A DNA stretch of 64,000 nt from Enterococcus_G camelliae (GTDB lineage Bacteria; Bacillota; Bacilli; Lactobacillales; Enterococcaceae): NCBI RefSeq assembly GCF_042685105.1, contig NZ_JBHUMO010000033.1, positions 41,168 through 105,167 on the forward strand. The letters run 5' to 3'. Position numbers and translations under genes: made by a program. The notes below the pieces were generated by a model, which searched no databases, had not been told where the DNA came from, and was given only the letters and a program-made list of their open reading frames with translations. This document shows, in pieces, positions 52,141 to 60,891 of this stretch. Every line of letters begins with the position of its first letter. The first letter of the stretch is position 1.

Positions 52141-52498
52141 TATCTGTGCGGAACATTTTTTTCTTTGATTATCAAATAAACCGATTTCAAATTTGAAATA
52201 TTTTTACAGTTTTGTAATATTTGCTGCTTTCTTCTCGTTTTTTGCTTTGTTTTTTTAGAAATACAGGGATATTTACGAAAAAAAGATTAAACAATTGTTA
52301 CAAAGGAAACAGAGTGAAAGCTTGATGTGACAACAAATAATTATTAAATTTCTTTATAGATACTAGAAAAAAGGGCTTTTTTCACCTTTTTGAAATATTT
52401 CGTCATAAAACTGTCACCTATAAGCACGAAATCCTTGGTAAGATAGCACATGTAAACAACAACGTACCTATTCAAAACACAAAGGAGAACAAACATAC
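52141..52498. other. Long leader region of the LysM protein gene
   Basis: 358 bp, very AT-rich, without an open frame. It contains a small perfect hairpin GAAAAAAGGGCTTTTTTC (52366-52383) and TTACA-gtt-TTGTAA near 52205-52218. The gene's own promoter is not clear; a TAAGAT lies about 60 bp upstream of the start. Cell-wall protein genes of this kind are often under WalKR, but no good TGTWAH-N5-TGTWAH site is visible. Confidence 0.45.
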
Positions 52499-53098
52499 AT
52501 GAAAATTTTTAAATCATTAGCTCTAAGTGCTGTCGCTCTTGTCGGATTCGTTGCTTATACGGGAACTGCCCATGCAGATGAAATTGAATACACAATTCAA
52601 GCAAACGACACCTTATCAACAATTGCACAAAAATATTTTGGTTCATCTGATTTTGTTGATCGCATAGCTGCAGATAACAATATTGATAACGTGAACCTTA
52701 TCTTTGCTGGTGAAAAATTAGTTTTAAACACGGATGCACCGGCTGCAGTGGCAACCGCTTCTGCGCCAGCAACAACCACAAACACGCAACCAGCTGCTCA
52801 AACTCAAACTCAAACAACTAGTCAAGCAACAACGACTACACAAAGCACGACAACGTATGCTTCAACAGCAACGGGATCTGAGTCTGAAGCAAAAGAATGG
52901 ATTGCAAACAAAGAATCAGGTGGTTCATACACAGCAACGAATGGTCAATATATTGGCCGTTACCAATTAACAAATACGTATTTAAACGGTGACTACTCTG
53001 CAGCAAATCAAGAACGTGTAGCAGATGCTTATGTTCAAAGCCGTTATGGTTCATGGTCAGCAGCCAAAGCATTTTGGTTGGCAAATGGTTGGTATTAA
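52499..53098 (+). CDS. Secreted LysM protein with Apf-like C-terminal domain
   Basis: 199 residues. Sec signal peptide with AHADE cleavage context (about residue 26), one LysM peptidoglycan-binding domain (about 28-80: YTIQANDTLSTIAQKYFG), a Thr/Gln/Ala-rich linker (about 82-125), and a C-terminal transglycosylase-like domain of the aggregation-promoting-factor type (EAKEWIANKESGGSYTATNG ... IGRYQLTNTYL ... AFWLANGWY). Cell-wall associated, probably a muramidase-like enzyme. Strong AAAGGAG site. Confidence 0.88.
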   Translation: MKIFKSLALSAVALVGFVAYTGTAHADEIEYTIQANDTLSTIAQKYFGSSDFVDRIAADNNIDNVNLIFAGEKLVLNTDAPAAVATASAPATTTNTQPAAQTQTQTTSQATTTTQSTTTYASTATGSESEAKEWIANKESGGSYTATNGQYIGRYQLTNTYLNGDYSAANQERVADAYVQSRYGSWSAAKAFWLANGWY

Positions 53099-53112
53099 TT
53101 AATAAATAATCA

Positions 53113-53146
53113 AAAGCTATCTTCTTCGGAAGGTAGCTTTTTTTGT
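53113..53146 (+). terminator. UUCG-loop terminator of the LysM gene
   Basis: AAAGCTATCTTC-TTCG-GAAGGTAGCTTT with one A-G mismatch position at most and seven T. Confidence 0.9.
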
Positions 53147-53280
53147 GTTTAGCTGCTGTTATAAGCTTGTTCTTCGAAGGGAAGATTCGAAGCACACACG
53201 AACATTAAATGAAAAATAACTGATTATCAGACGGTTTTATGAATTTATTTTAAAAAAAGAACTGAATAAAAATAAGGTTG

Positions 53281-53289
53281 TGCTATAAT
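53281..53289 (+). promoter_or_regulatory. Extended -10 promoter of the ACT/UPF0210/HAD operon
   Basis: TGCTATAAT, 30 bp before the ACT-domain gene. Confidence 0.5.
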
Positions 53290-53318
53290 AAACAAAAATA
53301 AAAGGAGGCTGTCCGAAA

Positions 53319-53585
53319 ATGAGAGCAGTGTTAACGGTTATTGGGAAAGATAAGGTTGGTATTATTGCAGGAGTGAGTCAAGAATTGGCGGCATTGAATA
53401 TCAATATTGTAGATGTTACACAAACCATTTTACAAGATAATTTTACAATGATGATGATGCTTGAGTTACAACCACAAGCAGATTACGAGTTAATCCGGAA
53501 TCGATTGAAAACGTTGGGTGAGCAACTAGGCGTGAAAATCAGTATTCAAAATGAAGAAATTTTTGATGCAATGCATAAATTGTAG
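53319..53585 (+). CDS. ACT-domain protein (UPF0237)
   Basis: 88 residues, a single ACT domain (AVLTVIGKDKVGIIAGVSQE) as in GcvR-like regulators. Always paired with UPF0210 proteins in Firmicutes; it probably senses an amino acid. AAAGGAGG site; the next gene is 15 bp downstream. Confidence 0.9.
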   Translation: MRAVLTVIGKDKVGIIAGVSQELAALNINIVDVTQTILQDNFTMMMMLELQPQADYELIRNRLKTLGEQLGVKISIQNEEIFDAMHKL

Positions 53586-53600
53586 GCGAGGGGAAACGAA

Positions 53601-54950
53601 ATGGAGACAAATCAAATCTTAGAAACAATTCGTATGGTAGAAGAAGAAAATCTAGATATTCGAACGATTACCATGGGTATTTCATTGCTAGATTGCATTG
53701 ATGCAGATGTAAATATAGCCTGTCAAAAGATTTATCAAAAAATTACTACCAAAGCGAAAGACTTAGTCAAAGTTGGAGAAGCAATCGAGATGGAATACGG
53801 CATTCCAATCATTAATAAACGTATTTCAGTGACGCCAATTGCATTAATTGCCGCCGCAAGCAAAGTGGATGCTGAAGGGTGTGTGGAGTTTGCCAAAACG
53901 CTTGACCGAGCAGCGAAAACGGTTGGGGTGAATTTTATTGGTGGCTATAGTGCTCTAGTAGAAAAGGGCTACCAAGCGGGTGATTTGCCACTGATTGAAT
54001 CAATTCCTCAAGCATTAGCTGAAACGGATTTTGTTTGTGCATCAGTCAACATCGGTTCGACTCGTTCAGGCATTAATATGGATGCAGTCAAATTAATGGG
54101 GGAAACCATTAAGAGAACTGCCGGTGCTTCGGAGATGGGCTGTGCCAAATTAGTTGTCTTTGCGAATGCTGTTGAGGACAATCCATTTATGGCCGGGGCG
54201 TTTCATGGTGTGGGTGAAGCGGATTGTGTCATCAATGTTGGAGTAAGTGGACCAGGAGTAGTGAAGCGTGCGTTAGAAAAAGTCAAAGGAGAATCTTTTG
54301 ATGTTGTTGCTGAAACTGTGAAAAAAACGGCATTCAAAATTACAAGAATGGGTCAGTTAGTAGGCCGTGTTGCTTCTGAACGTTTAGGGGTTCCATTTGG
54401 AATTGTGGATTTATCCTTAGCACCGACACCCGCAGTTGGTGACAGTGTGGCATTAATTCTGGAAGAAATGGGATTGGAATCGGTTGGAACACACGGAACA
54501 ACGGCCGCTTTGGCTTTATTAAATGATGCGGTGAAAAAAGGTGGCGTGATGGCATGCAATCACGTTGGCGGCTTGTCAGGCGCATTTATTCCCGTCTCAG
54601 AAGATGCTGGAATGATCAAAGCCGTTGAAAATGGCTTACTTAATCTTGAAAAACTAGAAGCGATGACAGCCATTTGTTCAGTCGGACTCGATATGATTGC
54701 AATACCTGGGGATACACCGGCTGAGTCAATTGCGGGGATGATTGCGGATGAAGCCGCAATTGGTGTCATCAATCATAAAACAACCGCAGTTCGTATTATT
54801 CCTGCAAAAAATGCACAGGTGGGTGATATGGTTGAATTTGGCGGTTTGCTTGGTACAGCACCGGTTATGAAGACCAATCCTGCAAAATCAACGGATTTTA
54901 TTCAACGTGGCGGACGTATTCCCGCACCGATTCATTCATTTAAGAACTAG
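53601..54950 (+). CDS. UPF0210 (DUF711) family protein
   Basis: 449 residues, full length. Conserved blocks include ITMGISLLDC near the start, CASVNIGSTRSGINMDAVKL, GVSGPGVVKRALEKVKGE and CNHVGGLSGAFIPVSEDAGM. Related distantly to glycyl-radical/PFL-like folds, but the biochemical role is unknown. The ACT-UPF0210 pairing is conserved, so an amino-acid-controlled enzyme is likely. Confidence 0.9.
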   Translation: METNQILETIRMVEEENLDIRTITMGISLLDCIDADVNIACQKIYQKITTKAKDLVKVGEAIEMEYGIPIINKRISVTPIALIAAASKVDAEGCVEFAKTLDRAAKTVGVNFIGGYSALVEKGYQAGDLPLIESIPQALAETDFVCASVNIGSTRSGINMDAVKLMGETIKRTAGASEMGCAKLVVFANAVEDNPFMAGAFHGVGEADCVINVGVSGPGVVKRALEKVKGESFDVVAETVKKTAFKITRMGQLVGRVASERLGVPFGIVDLSLAPTPAVGDSVALILEEMGLESVGTHGTTAALALLNDAVKKGGVMACNHVGGLSGAFIPVSEDAGMIKAVENGLLNLEKLEAMTAICSVGLDMIAIPGDTPAESIAGMIADEAAIGVINHKTTAVRIIPAKNAQVGDMVEFGGLLGTAPVMKTNPAKSTDFIQRGGRIPAPIHSFKN

Positions 54951-54962
54951 GAGTATGGAAGA

Positions 54963-55574
54963 ATGTTTAACCACTATATATGGGATTTCGATGGAACGCT
55001 CTATGACACATATCCGGTGATTTTAGATAGTTTTATCAAAGCATTAGCGCAATTTGGTGTAGAGGCGAATGATCGATCCGTCTATCAGACGCTAAAGGCG
55101 TATTCTTCAAAAGAGTTGGCCCATGATTTTCAATTACCATTTGATCAATTGACTCGCGTCTATAAGAGCATCGAATCAAGTGATATGCGCGTTCCGAGAC
55201 CTTATGACGGAGCCAAAGAAATTGTGGAGTGGGTTATCCAAAATGGAGGCACCAATTATATTTTAACGCATCGTGACACGACAAGTACGAGACAGCTACT
55301 AAAAGAAGACCGCTTGCTGAATAATTTTGAAGAGATTATTGGATCAGAAAGCCCTTTTCCTAGGAAGCCAGCACCAGATGCGATTCAGTATCTCCTTGAA
55401 AAGTATCAAATGAATCCAAATGAAACGGTTATGATAGGTGATCGCAACATGGATATTTTAGCTGGCAAAACAGCGGGTATTCAGACAATTTTTTTTGATG
55501 AAGATCAAATTTTGCAAAATGTACCCGCTACATTTCGCGTAAGTCACTTGCTGGACATTCGCCAAATTGGCTAA
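54963..55574 (+). CDS. HAD-superfamily hydrolase (subfamily IA)
   Basis: 203 residues. Motif I WDFDGTLYDTYPVI (nucleophile Asp, residue about 9), motif II ILTHRDTTS, motif III Lys in PFPRKPAPDAIQY and motif IV MIGDRNMDILAGKTAG. Phosphoglycolate-phosphatase-like; the true substrate is unknown. 12 bp after UPF0210. Confidence 0.88.
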   Translation: MFNHYIWDFDGTLYDTYPVILDSFIKALAQFGVEANDRSVYQTLKAYSSKELAHDFQLPFDQLTRVYKSIESSDMRVPRPYDGAKEIVEWVIQNGGTNYILTHRDTTSTRQLLKEDRLLNNFEEIIGSESPFPRKPAPDAIQYLLEKYQMNPNETVMIGDRNMDILAGKTAGIQTIFFDEDQILQNVPATFRVSHLLDIRQIG

Positions 55575-55581
55575 GCTTTTG

Positions 55582-55621
55582 AAGAGAAGAACTGTTAAAA
55601 AAACAGTTCTTCTCTTTTTTT
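55582..55621 (+). terminator. Terminator after the HAD gene
   Basis: Perfect 15-bp stem AAGAGAAGAACTGTT / AACAGTTCTTCTCTT and a T run. Confidence 0.9.
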
Positions 55622-55648
55622 GCGTAGTTAATTGTAGGTGGTGATGGG

Positions 55649-56257
55649 ATGGAAAAAATAAATGGAAAATTAAGAAAAATTCTGTTAATTGGAGGCATCG
55701 TTGGTTTTGCTGGAATTCTTTTTTTATTTGCGTGGCTGTTTTTCTTCGATAAAGACGAGGAAGATGGGTGGCAAAACTTACCAGGCACCGCAGAGTCTAC
55801 GGCAATTGCAACTTCAAATTCAAGTCAACAACAAACAATTTTTGTGGATATTAAAGGCGCAATCCAAAAACCGGGGGTATATGAGCTATCATCAACTGCG
55901 CGGTTGCAAGAATTGGTACAAGTTGCGGGCGGTTTAACAGCAGACGCTGAAGATCGCCAAGTCAACTTGGCCGTTGTGCTGACTGATCAGCAACTAATTT
56001 ATATTCCTCATAAAGGGGAGATGCCCGAGCAAGCAATCCAATCAGCACCTACCACGACGGAAGCGAACAAGGTAAACATTAATACCGCATCTTTAGCGGA
56101 GTTGCAGACTCTAAATGGCATTGGCGAAAAGAAAGCACAGGCAATTATTGATTATCGAACAAAAAATGGCACATTTCAATCAGTCGATCAATTGACCGAG
56201 GTGGACGGTTTTGGGGAAAAGACGGTTGAAAAATTGCGTGACTCGATTACAATATAA
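55649..56257 (+). CDS. comEA: Competence protein ComEA
   Basis: Membrane-anchored DNA receptor for natural transformation. 202 residues: N-terminal anchor helix (about 12-35), SLBB domain (FVDIKGAIQKPGVYEL, about 68), and a C-terminal helix-hairpin-helix DNA-binding pair (NINTASLAELQTLNGIGEKK, about 145). All parts are intact. Confidence 0.95.
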   Translation: MEKINGKLRKILLIGGIVGFAGILFLFAWLFFFDKDEEDGWQNLPGTAESTAIATSNSSQQQTIFVDIKGAIQKPGVYELSSTARLQELVQVAGGLTADAEDRQVNLAVVLTDQQLIYIPHKGEMPEQAIQSAPTTTEANKVNINTASLAELQTLNGIGEKKAQAIIDYRTKNGTFQSVDQLTEVDGFGEKTVEKLRDSITI

Positions 56258-56278
56258 GAAAAACGATTGGAGAATAGC

Positions 56279-56779
56279 ATGACAAATGAACGAATTCCTT
56301 GGGATCAGTATTTTATGGCTCAAGCGGTATTATTGTCACTTAGAAGTACTTGTACGAGATTAGAGGTTGGGGCAACGCTAGTGAAAGAAAAACGGATTAT
56401 TGCTGGAGGGTACAATGGCTCAGTTAGTGGAGATACCCACTGTATTGATGAAGGATGTTACATAGTAGATGGCCATTGTATACGAACCATTCACGCGGAG
56501 ATGAATGCCTTACTCCAATGTGCAAAACTCGGTATTTCGACCAACGAATCCGAGATTTATGTCACACATTTTCCTTGCCTGCAGTGCACCAAATCGCTTC
56601 TTCAAGCTGGGGTAAAGAAAATTCATTATTTGCATAATTATCACAATAACCAATATGCGTTAGAACTTATTCAGCATGTGGGAGCGGAAGTCCACCAAGT
56701 CTTTTTAGATCCGCGCTATTTTGAAAAATTATCTTTTGGAGCGCTCGAGAATAAAACGCGTCCTTCTAAAGAGTCGTAA
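56279..56779 (+). CDS. comEB: dCMP deaminase family protein ComEB
   Basis: 166 residues from ATG 56279 (GGAGAATAGC). Zinc-dependent cytidine deaminase motifs HAEMNALLQCAK and HFPCLQCTKSL with the catalytic Glu and Cys ligands, plus an extra zinc loop (GDTHCIDEGC). Second gene of the com operon; overlaps comEC. Confidence 0.92.
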   Translation: MTNERIPWDQYFMAQAVLLSLRSTCTRLEVGATLVKEKRIIAGGYNGSVSGDTHCIDEGCYIVDGHCIRTIHAEMNALLQCAKLGISTNESEIYVTHFPCLQCTKSLLQAGVKKIHYLHNYHNNQYALELIQHVGAEVHQVFLDPRYFEKLSFGALENKTRPSKES

Positions 56780-59000
56780 TCAATATTTGCTGCCTGTTAT
56801 TGCCAGTGTATGTCTTTTCTATGGATGGCGAAGCAAACTCATCTTGCTAGTCATCCTCTCTATTTTTTATTTAGTTAATTTTTGCTATCGGAAACAATTT
56901 TTTCTTATCGGATTATTTTTGTTTTTTAGTACGGTTTTTGTTGTTCGCGAATTGGTACTCGACCCAACACCCGTTCAGGTAGAGCAAGCACAAACTATGA
57001 TGATCAACGTTGCAGCAGATACCATTGTGGTAAATGGTGATTTAGTAAAATTTGATGGTTGGTATGACGACCAATCAATCAAATGTACCTATCAGCTTGC
57101 TAGTTTGACTGAAAAAGATAGTTGGTCTCCTCGAATGAATTGGCATCGCCAACTGAGAGTCAGGGGAGAATTTGTTTCCATTTCGAAGAAAACGAACCAA
57201 TATGCATTTGACTATCAAGCCTATCTATTTGCTAATCGTTATCTTGGACAATTTCAAATAGATGAAATTGAGCAGACACGCCCTTTGCCGTTCGATTTCC
57301 GCGCGTTTGCTCACGGTTTACGGAGTTGGGCCGTCGCTCGAGTTGAACAAAGAATTGACCCGAAAATCGGTTATTTGATTAACGGGTTACTATTTGGGTT
57401 TCGTCAAGTAGCATTTTATGACGAACTTTCACCGTTTACACAGAATGGCCTGTTGCATTTGTTTAGTATTTCAGGAATGCATGTCTATTTTTTCTTAGGT
57501 TGGGTTGATTGGTTTTTTCGTAGGATTGGGGCCAGCTTTCAATACCAAATTGTTCCATTTTTCCTTTGCGCATTTATTCTGACTTGTTTTTTTGGCATCT
57601 CGAGTAGCATTTTACGCGCTATTTTTATGTACTTGCTCTATTGGATAGGCAAAGAGAGCTCAATTCATCTGAGTAGTATGGATCGGTACGCGCTGGTGTT
57701 GGCGGTATGTATAGTGATTGAGCCACGAACTTTACTCCAACTTTCTAGCCAACTTTCCTTTGCTTTTTCATTTTTCTTACTTTTCATGCAGCAACAACCA
57801 GAAAAAAATTGGCAGAAATTTCTCTATGCCCAAATGATTCCGCTTCTTAGTGCGCCATTACTGATGTATCTTTTTTTTGAGTGGCCTTTATTAAGTGGGG
57901 GATTCACGTTCATTTTCATGCCTATTTTTGACTTAGTGATGTTGCCACTTGCAACATTTCTCTTTCTTTTTTGTCCTTTTTCTCATATTGCTTCGATATT
58001 AGAGTATCTCTTAATCATGATTATGAAAATTAGTCGCTTTCTCTTAACCAACTTTCCCAAAATGGTTCTGCCAAGTGGACAACCACCATTGTTGCTTGTG
58101 CTCTGTTGCACAATACTTGCGATTTGGTGTTTAGGGAAAAAAAACTATCTGATCTTCGTCGTTAGTTGCCTATTGCTTCCGCTTATCCCAAGAATGGTGT
58201 CACCATCTGAAAAAGTTACATTTATTGACATTGGTCAAGGAGATTGCATTGTTTTGCAGACAAAGTGGAATCACGAGGTTTATGTCATTGATACCGGTGG
58301 AAAAGTTTCTTTTAAAAAAGAACCTTGGCAACAACGAAAAACAGAAGCAAACATCATGTATTCTTTGGTTCCATATCTTAAAGGGGAAGGAATTCATCGA
58401 ATTAATGGGTTATTCCTAACGCATGGGGATACCGATCATCTAGGGGATGCAGGCGCACTCATTCAAACAATCAAAATAGCTACCATCTATCTGGGGAAAG
58501 GAAGCCTGAATAATCAAAATGTACAAAAATTATATCGAACATTTGGGCGACAAGTACCTTTTCGAGAAGTAACCCCTGGAACTGCAATTGGGAACAAGAA
58601 AAAAATGGTGGTTTTGTCTCCTAAAAGCGGCAAAGGTGAGAATAATGATTCATTGGTTTTGTATACTTTATTTGCAAGTAAGTATTTTTTATTTACTGGT
58701 GATCTGGAACAATCGGGGGAAGAAAAATTACTCGAAATGTATGGTCATTTTCCTGTAGATGTATTAAAGGTTGGCCATCATGGTAGTAAAACATCTACGA
58801 GTCCTCGATTTATCGAAGCACTCAAACCAAAAGAAGGTATTATTTCCTGTGGTAGGAAGAATCGTTATAAACACCCCCACCAAGAAACATTGGATACATT
58901 GGAAAATTATGGCGTGAAGGTCTTACGAACCGATTTGCAGGGGATGATTCAGTATCGCAAAGGGTGGCAATCGGAGCGGATAATCTATTTGAAAAAATAG
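56721..59000 (+). CDS. comEC: DNA-uptake channel ComEC
   Basis: Polytopic membrane channel that brings single-stranded DNA into the cell. The frame gives 759 residues from TTG 56721, which overlaps comEB by 59 bp. No start in this stretch has a convincing site, so the true start may be TTG 56736 or later. N-terminal OB-like domain, Competence domain with many helices (NGLLHLFSISGMHVYFFLG), and a C-terminal metallo-beta-lactamase domain (LTHGDTDHLGDAG; KVGHHGSKTSTS). No frameshift. Confidence 0.93.
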   Translation: MKNYLLERSRIKRVLLKSRNQYLLPVIASVCLFYGWRSKLILLVILSIFYLVNFCYRKQFFLIGLFLFFSTVFVVRELVLDPTPVQVEQAQTMMINVAADTIVVNGDLVKFDGWYDDQSIKCTYQLASLTEKDSWSPRMNWHRQLRVRGEFVSISKKTNQYAFDYQAYLFANRYLGQFQIDEIEQTRPLPFDFRAFAHGLRSWAVARVEQRIDPKIGYLINGLLFGFRQVAFYDELSPFTQNGLLHLFSISGMHVYFFLGWVDWFFRRIGASFQYQIVPFFLCAFILTCFFGISSSILRAIFMYLLYWIGKESSIHLSSMDRYALVLAVCIVIEPRTLLQLSSQLSFAFSFFLLFMQQQPEKNWQKFLYAQMIPLLSAPLLMYLFFEWPLLSGGFTFIFMPIFDLVMLPLATFLFLFCPFSHIASILEYLLIMIMKISRFLLTNFPKMVLPSGQPPLLLVLCCTILAIWCLGKKNYLIFVVSCLLLPLIPRMVSPSEKVTFIDIGQGDCIVLQTKWNHEVYVIDTGGKVSFKKEPWQQRKTEANIMYSLVPYLKGEGIHRINGLFLTHGDTDHLGDAGALIQTIKIATIYLGKGSLNNQNVQKLYRTFGRQVPFREVTPGTAIGNKKKMVVLSPKSGKGENNDSLVLYTLFASKYFLFTGDLEQSGEEKLLEMYGHFPVDVLKVGHHGSKTSTSPRFIEALKPKEGIISCGRKNRYKHPHQETLDTLENYGVKVLRTDLQGMIQYRKGWQSERIIYLKK

Positions 59001-59049
59001 CTTTTCATAAGTATGCATGTTAGGATAGTAGGGGAAAGTAGGTTGAGAA

Positions 59050-60084
59050 ATGTCCATTCAACAAGAAATTAGAAAAATCACTTCAGATGAAACCTTGCAA
59101 CCTGTTTATTGCATTCAAGGTAGCGAAACCTATCTTCAGAATCAAATCAAGCAGGCTTTTTACAATCGATTAGGGGTTACCGAAAATGATTTAAACTTTT
59201 CGCAATTTGATTTAGAGCAAGAAACGATTGATCAACTGATTGATGAGGCAGAAACATTGCCTTTTTTTGGCGATCAGCGTCTTTTGTTTGCAGTGCATCC
59301 TTACTTTTTGACAAGTGAAAAGAAAGTAAATGCACCTGAACATGATTTTGAACGATTGACTGCTTACTTGAAATCTCCTTTGCAATCGACAATTTTGGTT
59401 TTTATCGCTCCTTATGACAAATTTGATGAGCGAAAAAAGCTAACCAAACTGTTAAAAAAGCAAGCGGTCATCCTTAATGCAAAACCCTTAGCTGAACCTG
59501 AGGTAAAACGGATGGTTCGAGACTATCTAAAAGAAATGGCTATCGAAATGGATCCTCAGGCATTAGAGCTATTTCTGAGAACGACGGAGATGGATTTAAG
59601 CAAATCAATGCATGAATTAGTCAAGTTAGTTGTTTTTGCAAACAAGTCAAAGCGAATATCTGTCGAGGCGGTTCAGCAACTTGTTCCAAAAACTCTTGAA
59701 AATAATGTTTTTGAGTTAACGGAGATGATTTTGAAAGGCAATGCAGAAGGAGCATTGGAAGGGTATCGCGACTTGTTATTACAAGGGGAGGAGACAATTA
59801 AAATCAATGCTATTTTAATTGGACAAATTCGGCTATATTTACAAGTTGCTATTTTAGTAGAGCAAGGAATGCAACAGGGGGCAATTGCGGAACAACTAAA
59901 AGCCCATCCTTATCGAGTCAAATTGGCGATTCAAGAAGCGCGAAACTACTCGAGGGGGGAACTAGAAGCTTTGTTTGATCAGCTAGTAGAAAATGATTTT
60001 AAAATGAAAACTGGAAAAATTCAGAAAGAGTACCTATTCGAGTTGTTTATTTTGCAAACTGCGAATCAATTGCTTGGCAAATAA
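59050..60084 (+). CDS. holA: DNA polymerase III delta subunit
   Basis: Clamp-loader subunit that opens the beta sliding clamp. 344 residues with the N-terminal VYCIQGSETYLQNQIKQAF, the LPFFGDQRLLFAVHPYF beta-binding region and the C-terminal collar (FELTEMILKGNAEGALEGYR). Located between comEC and rpsT as in most Firmicutes. Confidence 0.95.
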   Translation: MSIQQEIRKITSDETLQPVYCIQGSETYLQNQIKQAFYNRLGVTENDLNFSQFDLEQETIDQLIDEAETLPFFGDQRLLFAVHPYFLTSEKKVNAPEHDFERLTAYLKSPLQSTILVFIAPYDKFDERKKLTKLLKKQAVILNAKPLAEPEVKRMVRDYLKEMAIEMDPQALELFLRTTEMDLSKSMHELVKLVVFANKSKRISVEAVQQLVPKTLENNVFELTEMILKGNAEGALEGYRDLLLQGEETIKINAILIGQIRLYLQVAILVEQGMQQGAIAEQLKAHPYRVKLAIQEARNYSRGELEALFDQLVENDFKMKTGKIQKEYLFELFILQTANQLLGK

Positions 60085-60112
60085 AAAAAGAAGTTCATAT
60101 GAACTTCTTTTT
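60085..60112. terminator. Bidirectional terminator between holA and rpsT
   Basis: AAAAAGAAGTTCAT / ATGAACTTCTTTTT, a perfectly symmetric 28-bp sequence serving both convergent genes and overlapping the rpsT stop codon. Confidence 0.9.
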
Positions 60113-60365
60113 ATTTAGCGATTTTTTTGCTTAGACGAGATTTGTCACGGGCAGCTTTGTTTTTATGGATTAATCCTTTTGTTTCAGCCATGTCAATCGT
60201 TTTTTCAGCTTCTTTGTATAACGCATCTACGTTATCAGCTCCAGCAACAACAGCTTCTTCAAATTTTTTGATAGCTGTACGCATAGCGCTCATTTGAGAT
60301 GAATTTTTCGCATTAGCAGCTTCGCTTGTACGAACACGTTTGATTGCAGATTCAATGTTTGGCAT
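60111..60365 (-). CDS. rpsT: 30S ribosomal protein S20
   Basis: Binds 16S rRNA early in 30S assembly. 84 residues from ATG 60365 (GGAGGTG site); three more codons upstream are open but out of spacing. Starts MPNIESAIKRVRTSE and is Lys/Arg/Ala-rich throughout. Confidence 0.97.
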   Translation of the reverse strand: MPNIESAIKRVRTSEAANAKNSSQMSAMRTAIKKFEEAVVAGADNVDALYKEAEKTIDMAETKGLIHKNKAARDKSRLSKKIAK

Positions 60366-60389
60366 TTTCTTCACCTCCAGAATAAAGTC

Positions 60390-60450
60390 TTATACGAATT
60401 TCGTATAAATCAACACTAATTATTATAACGAATCCTTTCAATGATTGCAA
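60390..60450 (-). promoter_or_regulatory. rpsT promoter and leader palindrome
   Basis: Minus-strand -35 TTGCAA (60445-60450), 17 bp, -10 TATAAT (60422-60427). The leader contains the 19-bp perfect palindrome TTATACGAA-n-TTCGTATAA (60390-60408), 25 bp before the start codon, a candidate for feedback control by S20 (inference). Confidence 0.75.
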
Positions 60451-60497
60451 TTAAAAGTTGTAAAGAATTTTTACTTAACAGATTTTGTTTAATTGGT

Positions 60498-60598
60498 TTA
60501 ATTGCAATATCAAATGCATAAAAAAATCAAAAAAACTTTATAGACAGCGAATTGCTCAATAATCCAGTGTTACCAACGGTTTAACCCTTGTCTGGCAG
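60498..60598. repeat. 101-bp direct repeat, copy 1
   Basis: Starts ttaattgcaatatcaaatgc and ends ttgtctggcag. Matches 63900-64000 with two substitutions. It lies 154 bp outside the Tn3-type terminal repeat. No open frame. Confidence 0.95.
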
Positions 60599-60752
60599 TA
60601 AGATGCCTCTTACCATTTTTTTGGTGGATTGTTGGTGGTTCTGATTCAAAAGAATAGGTTGGTTGGGTCAAAAGAAGAAGCGAAGCGGCTCTTGACTCAG
60701 TCAATCTATTCTTTTATCCTACGGAACCAACGAACCACCTTAAGCGGTTTTT
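60599..60752. other. Imperfect inverted-repeat region between the direct repeat and the transposon end
   Basis: AAAAGAATAGGTTG (60648-60661) and CAATCTATTCTTTT (60702-60715) form one arm pair; GGTGGTTC-like and GAACCACC sequences lie outside them, so the whole 150 bp can fold into one long hairpin. No gene. It probably belongs to the same repeat unit as copy 1; whether copy 2 continues the same way is beyond the window. Confidence 0.55.
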
Positions 60753-60790
60753 GGGGTAGCGTCAGGAAAATGCGGATTTACAACGATAAG
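60753..60790 (+). repeat. Tn1546-type 38-bp terminal inverted repeat
   Basis: Begins GGGGTAGCGTCAGGAAAATG and continues CGGATTTACAACGATAAG. From memory it differs from the Tn1546 repeat at one position. It marks the left border of the transposon; the 5 bp outside are ttttt or similar low complexity. Confidence 0.85.
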
Positions 60791-60803
60791 GAATTTCCAA
60801 TAT

Positions 60804-60851
60804 AAAAAGCCTGATTTCCCATCACCTAAATTGAGAAATTCGGCTTTTTTT
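60804..60851. terminator. Bidirectional terminator after the AraC gene
   Basis: AAAAAGCCTGATTTC / GAAATTCGGCTTTTT stem with two mismatches and T-runs on both strands. Confidence 0.75.
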
Positions 60852-60891
60852 CGTTACTCCATAAACAGCATTCTATTACTGAATATGTAAT

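Noticed and set aside
52734..52970. Gln/Leu-rich frame inside the LysM gene
   Set aside because: Frame-shifted reading of the Thr/Gln/Ala-rich linker of the real protein.
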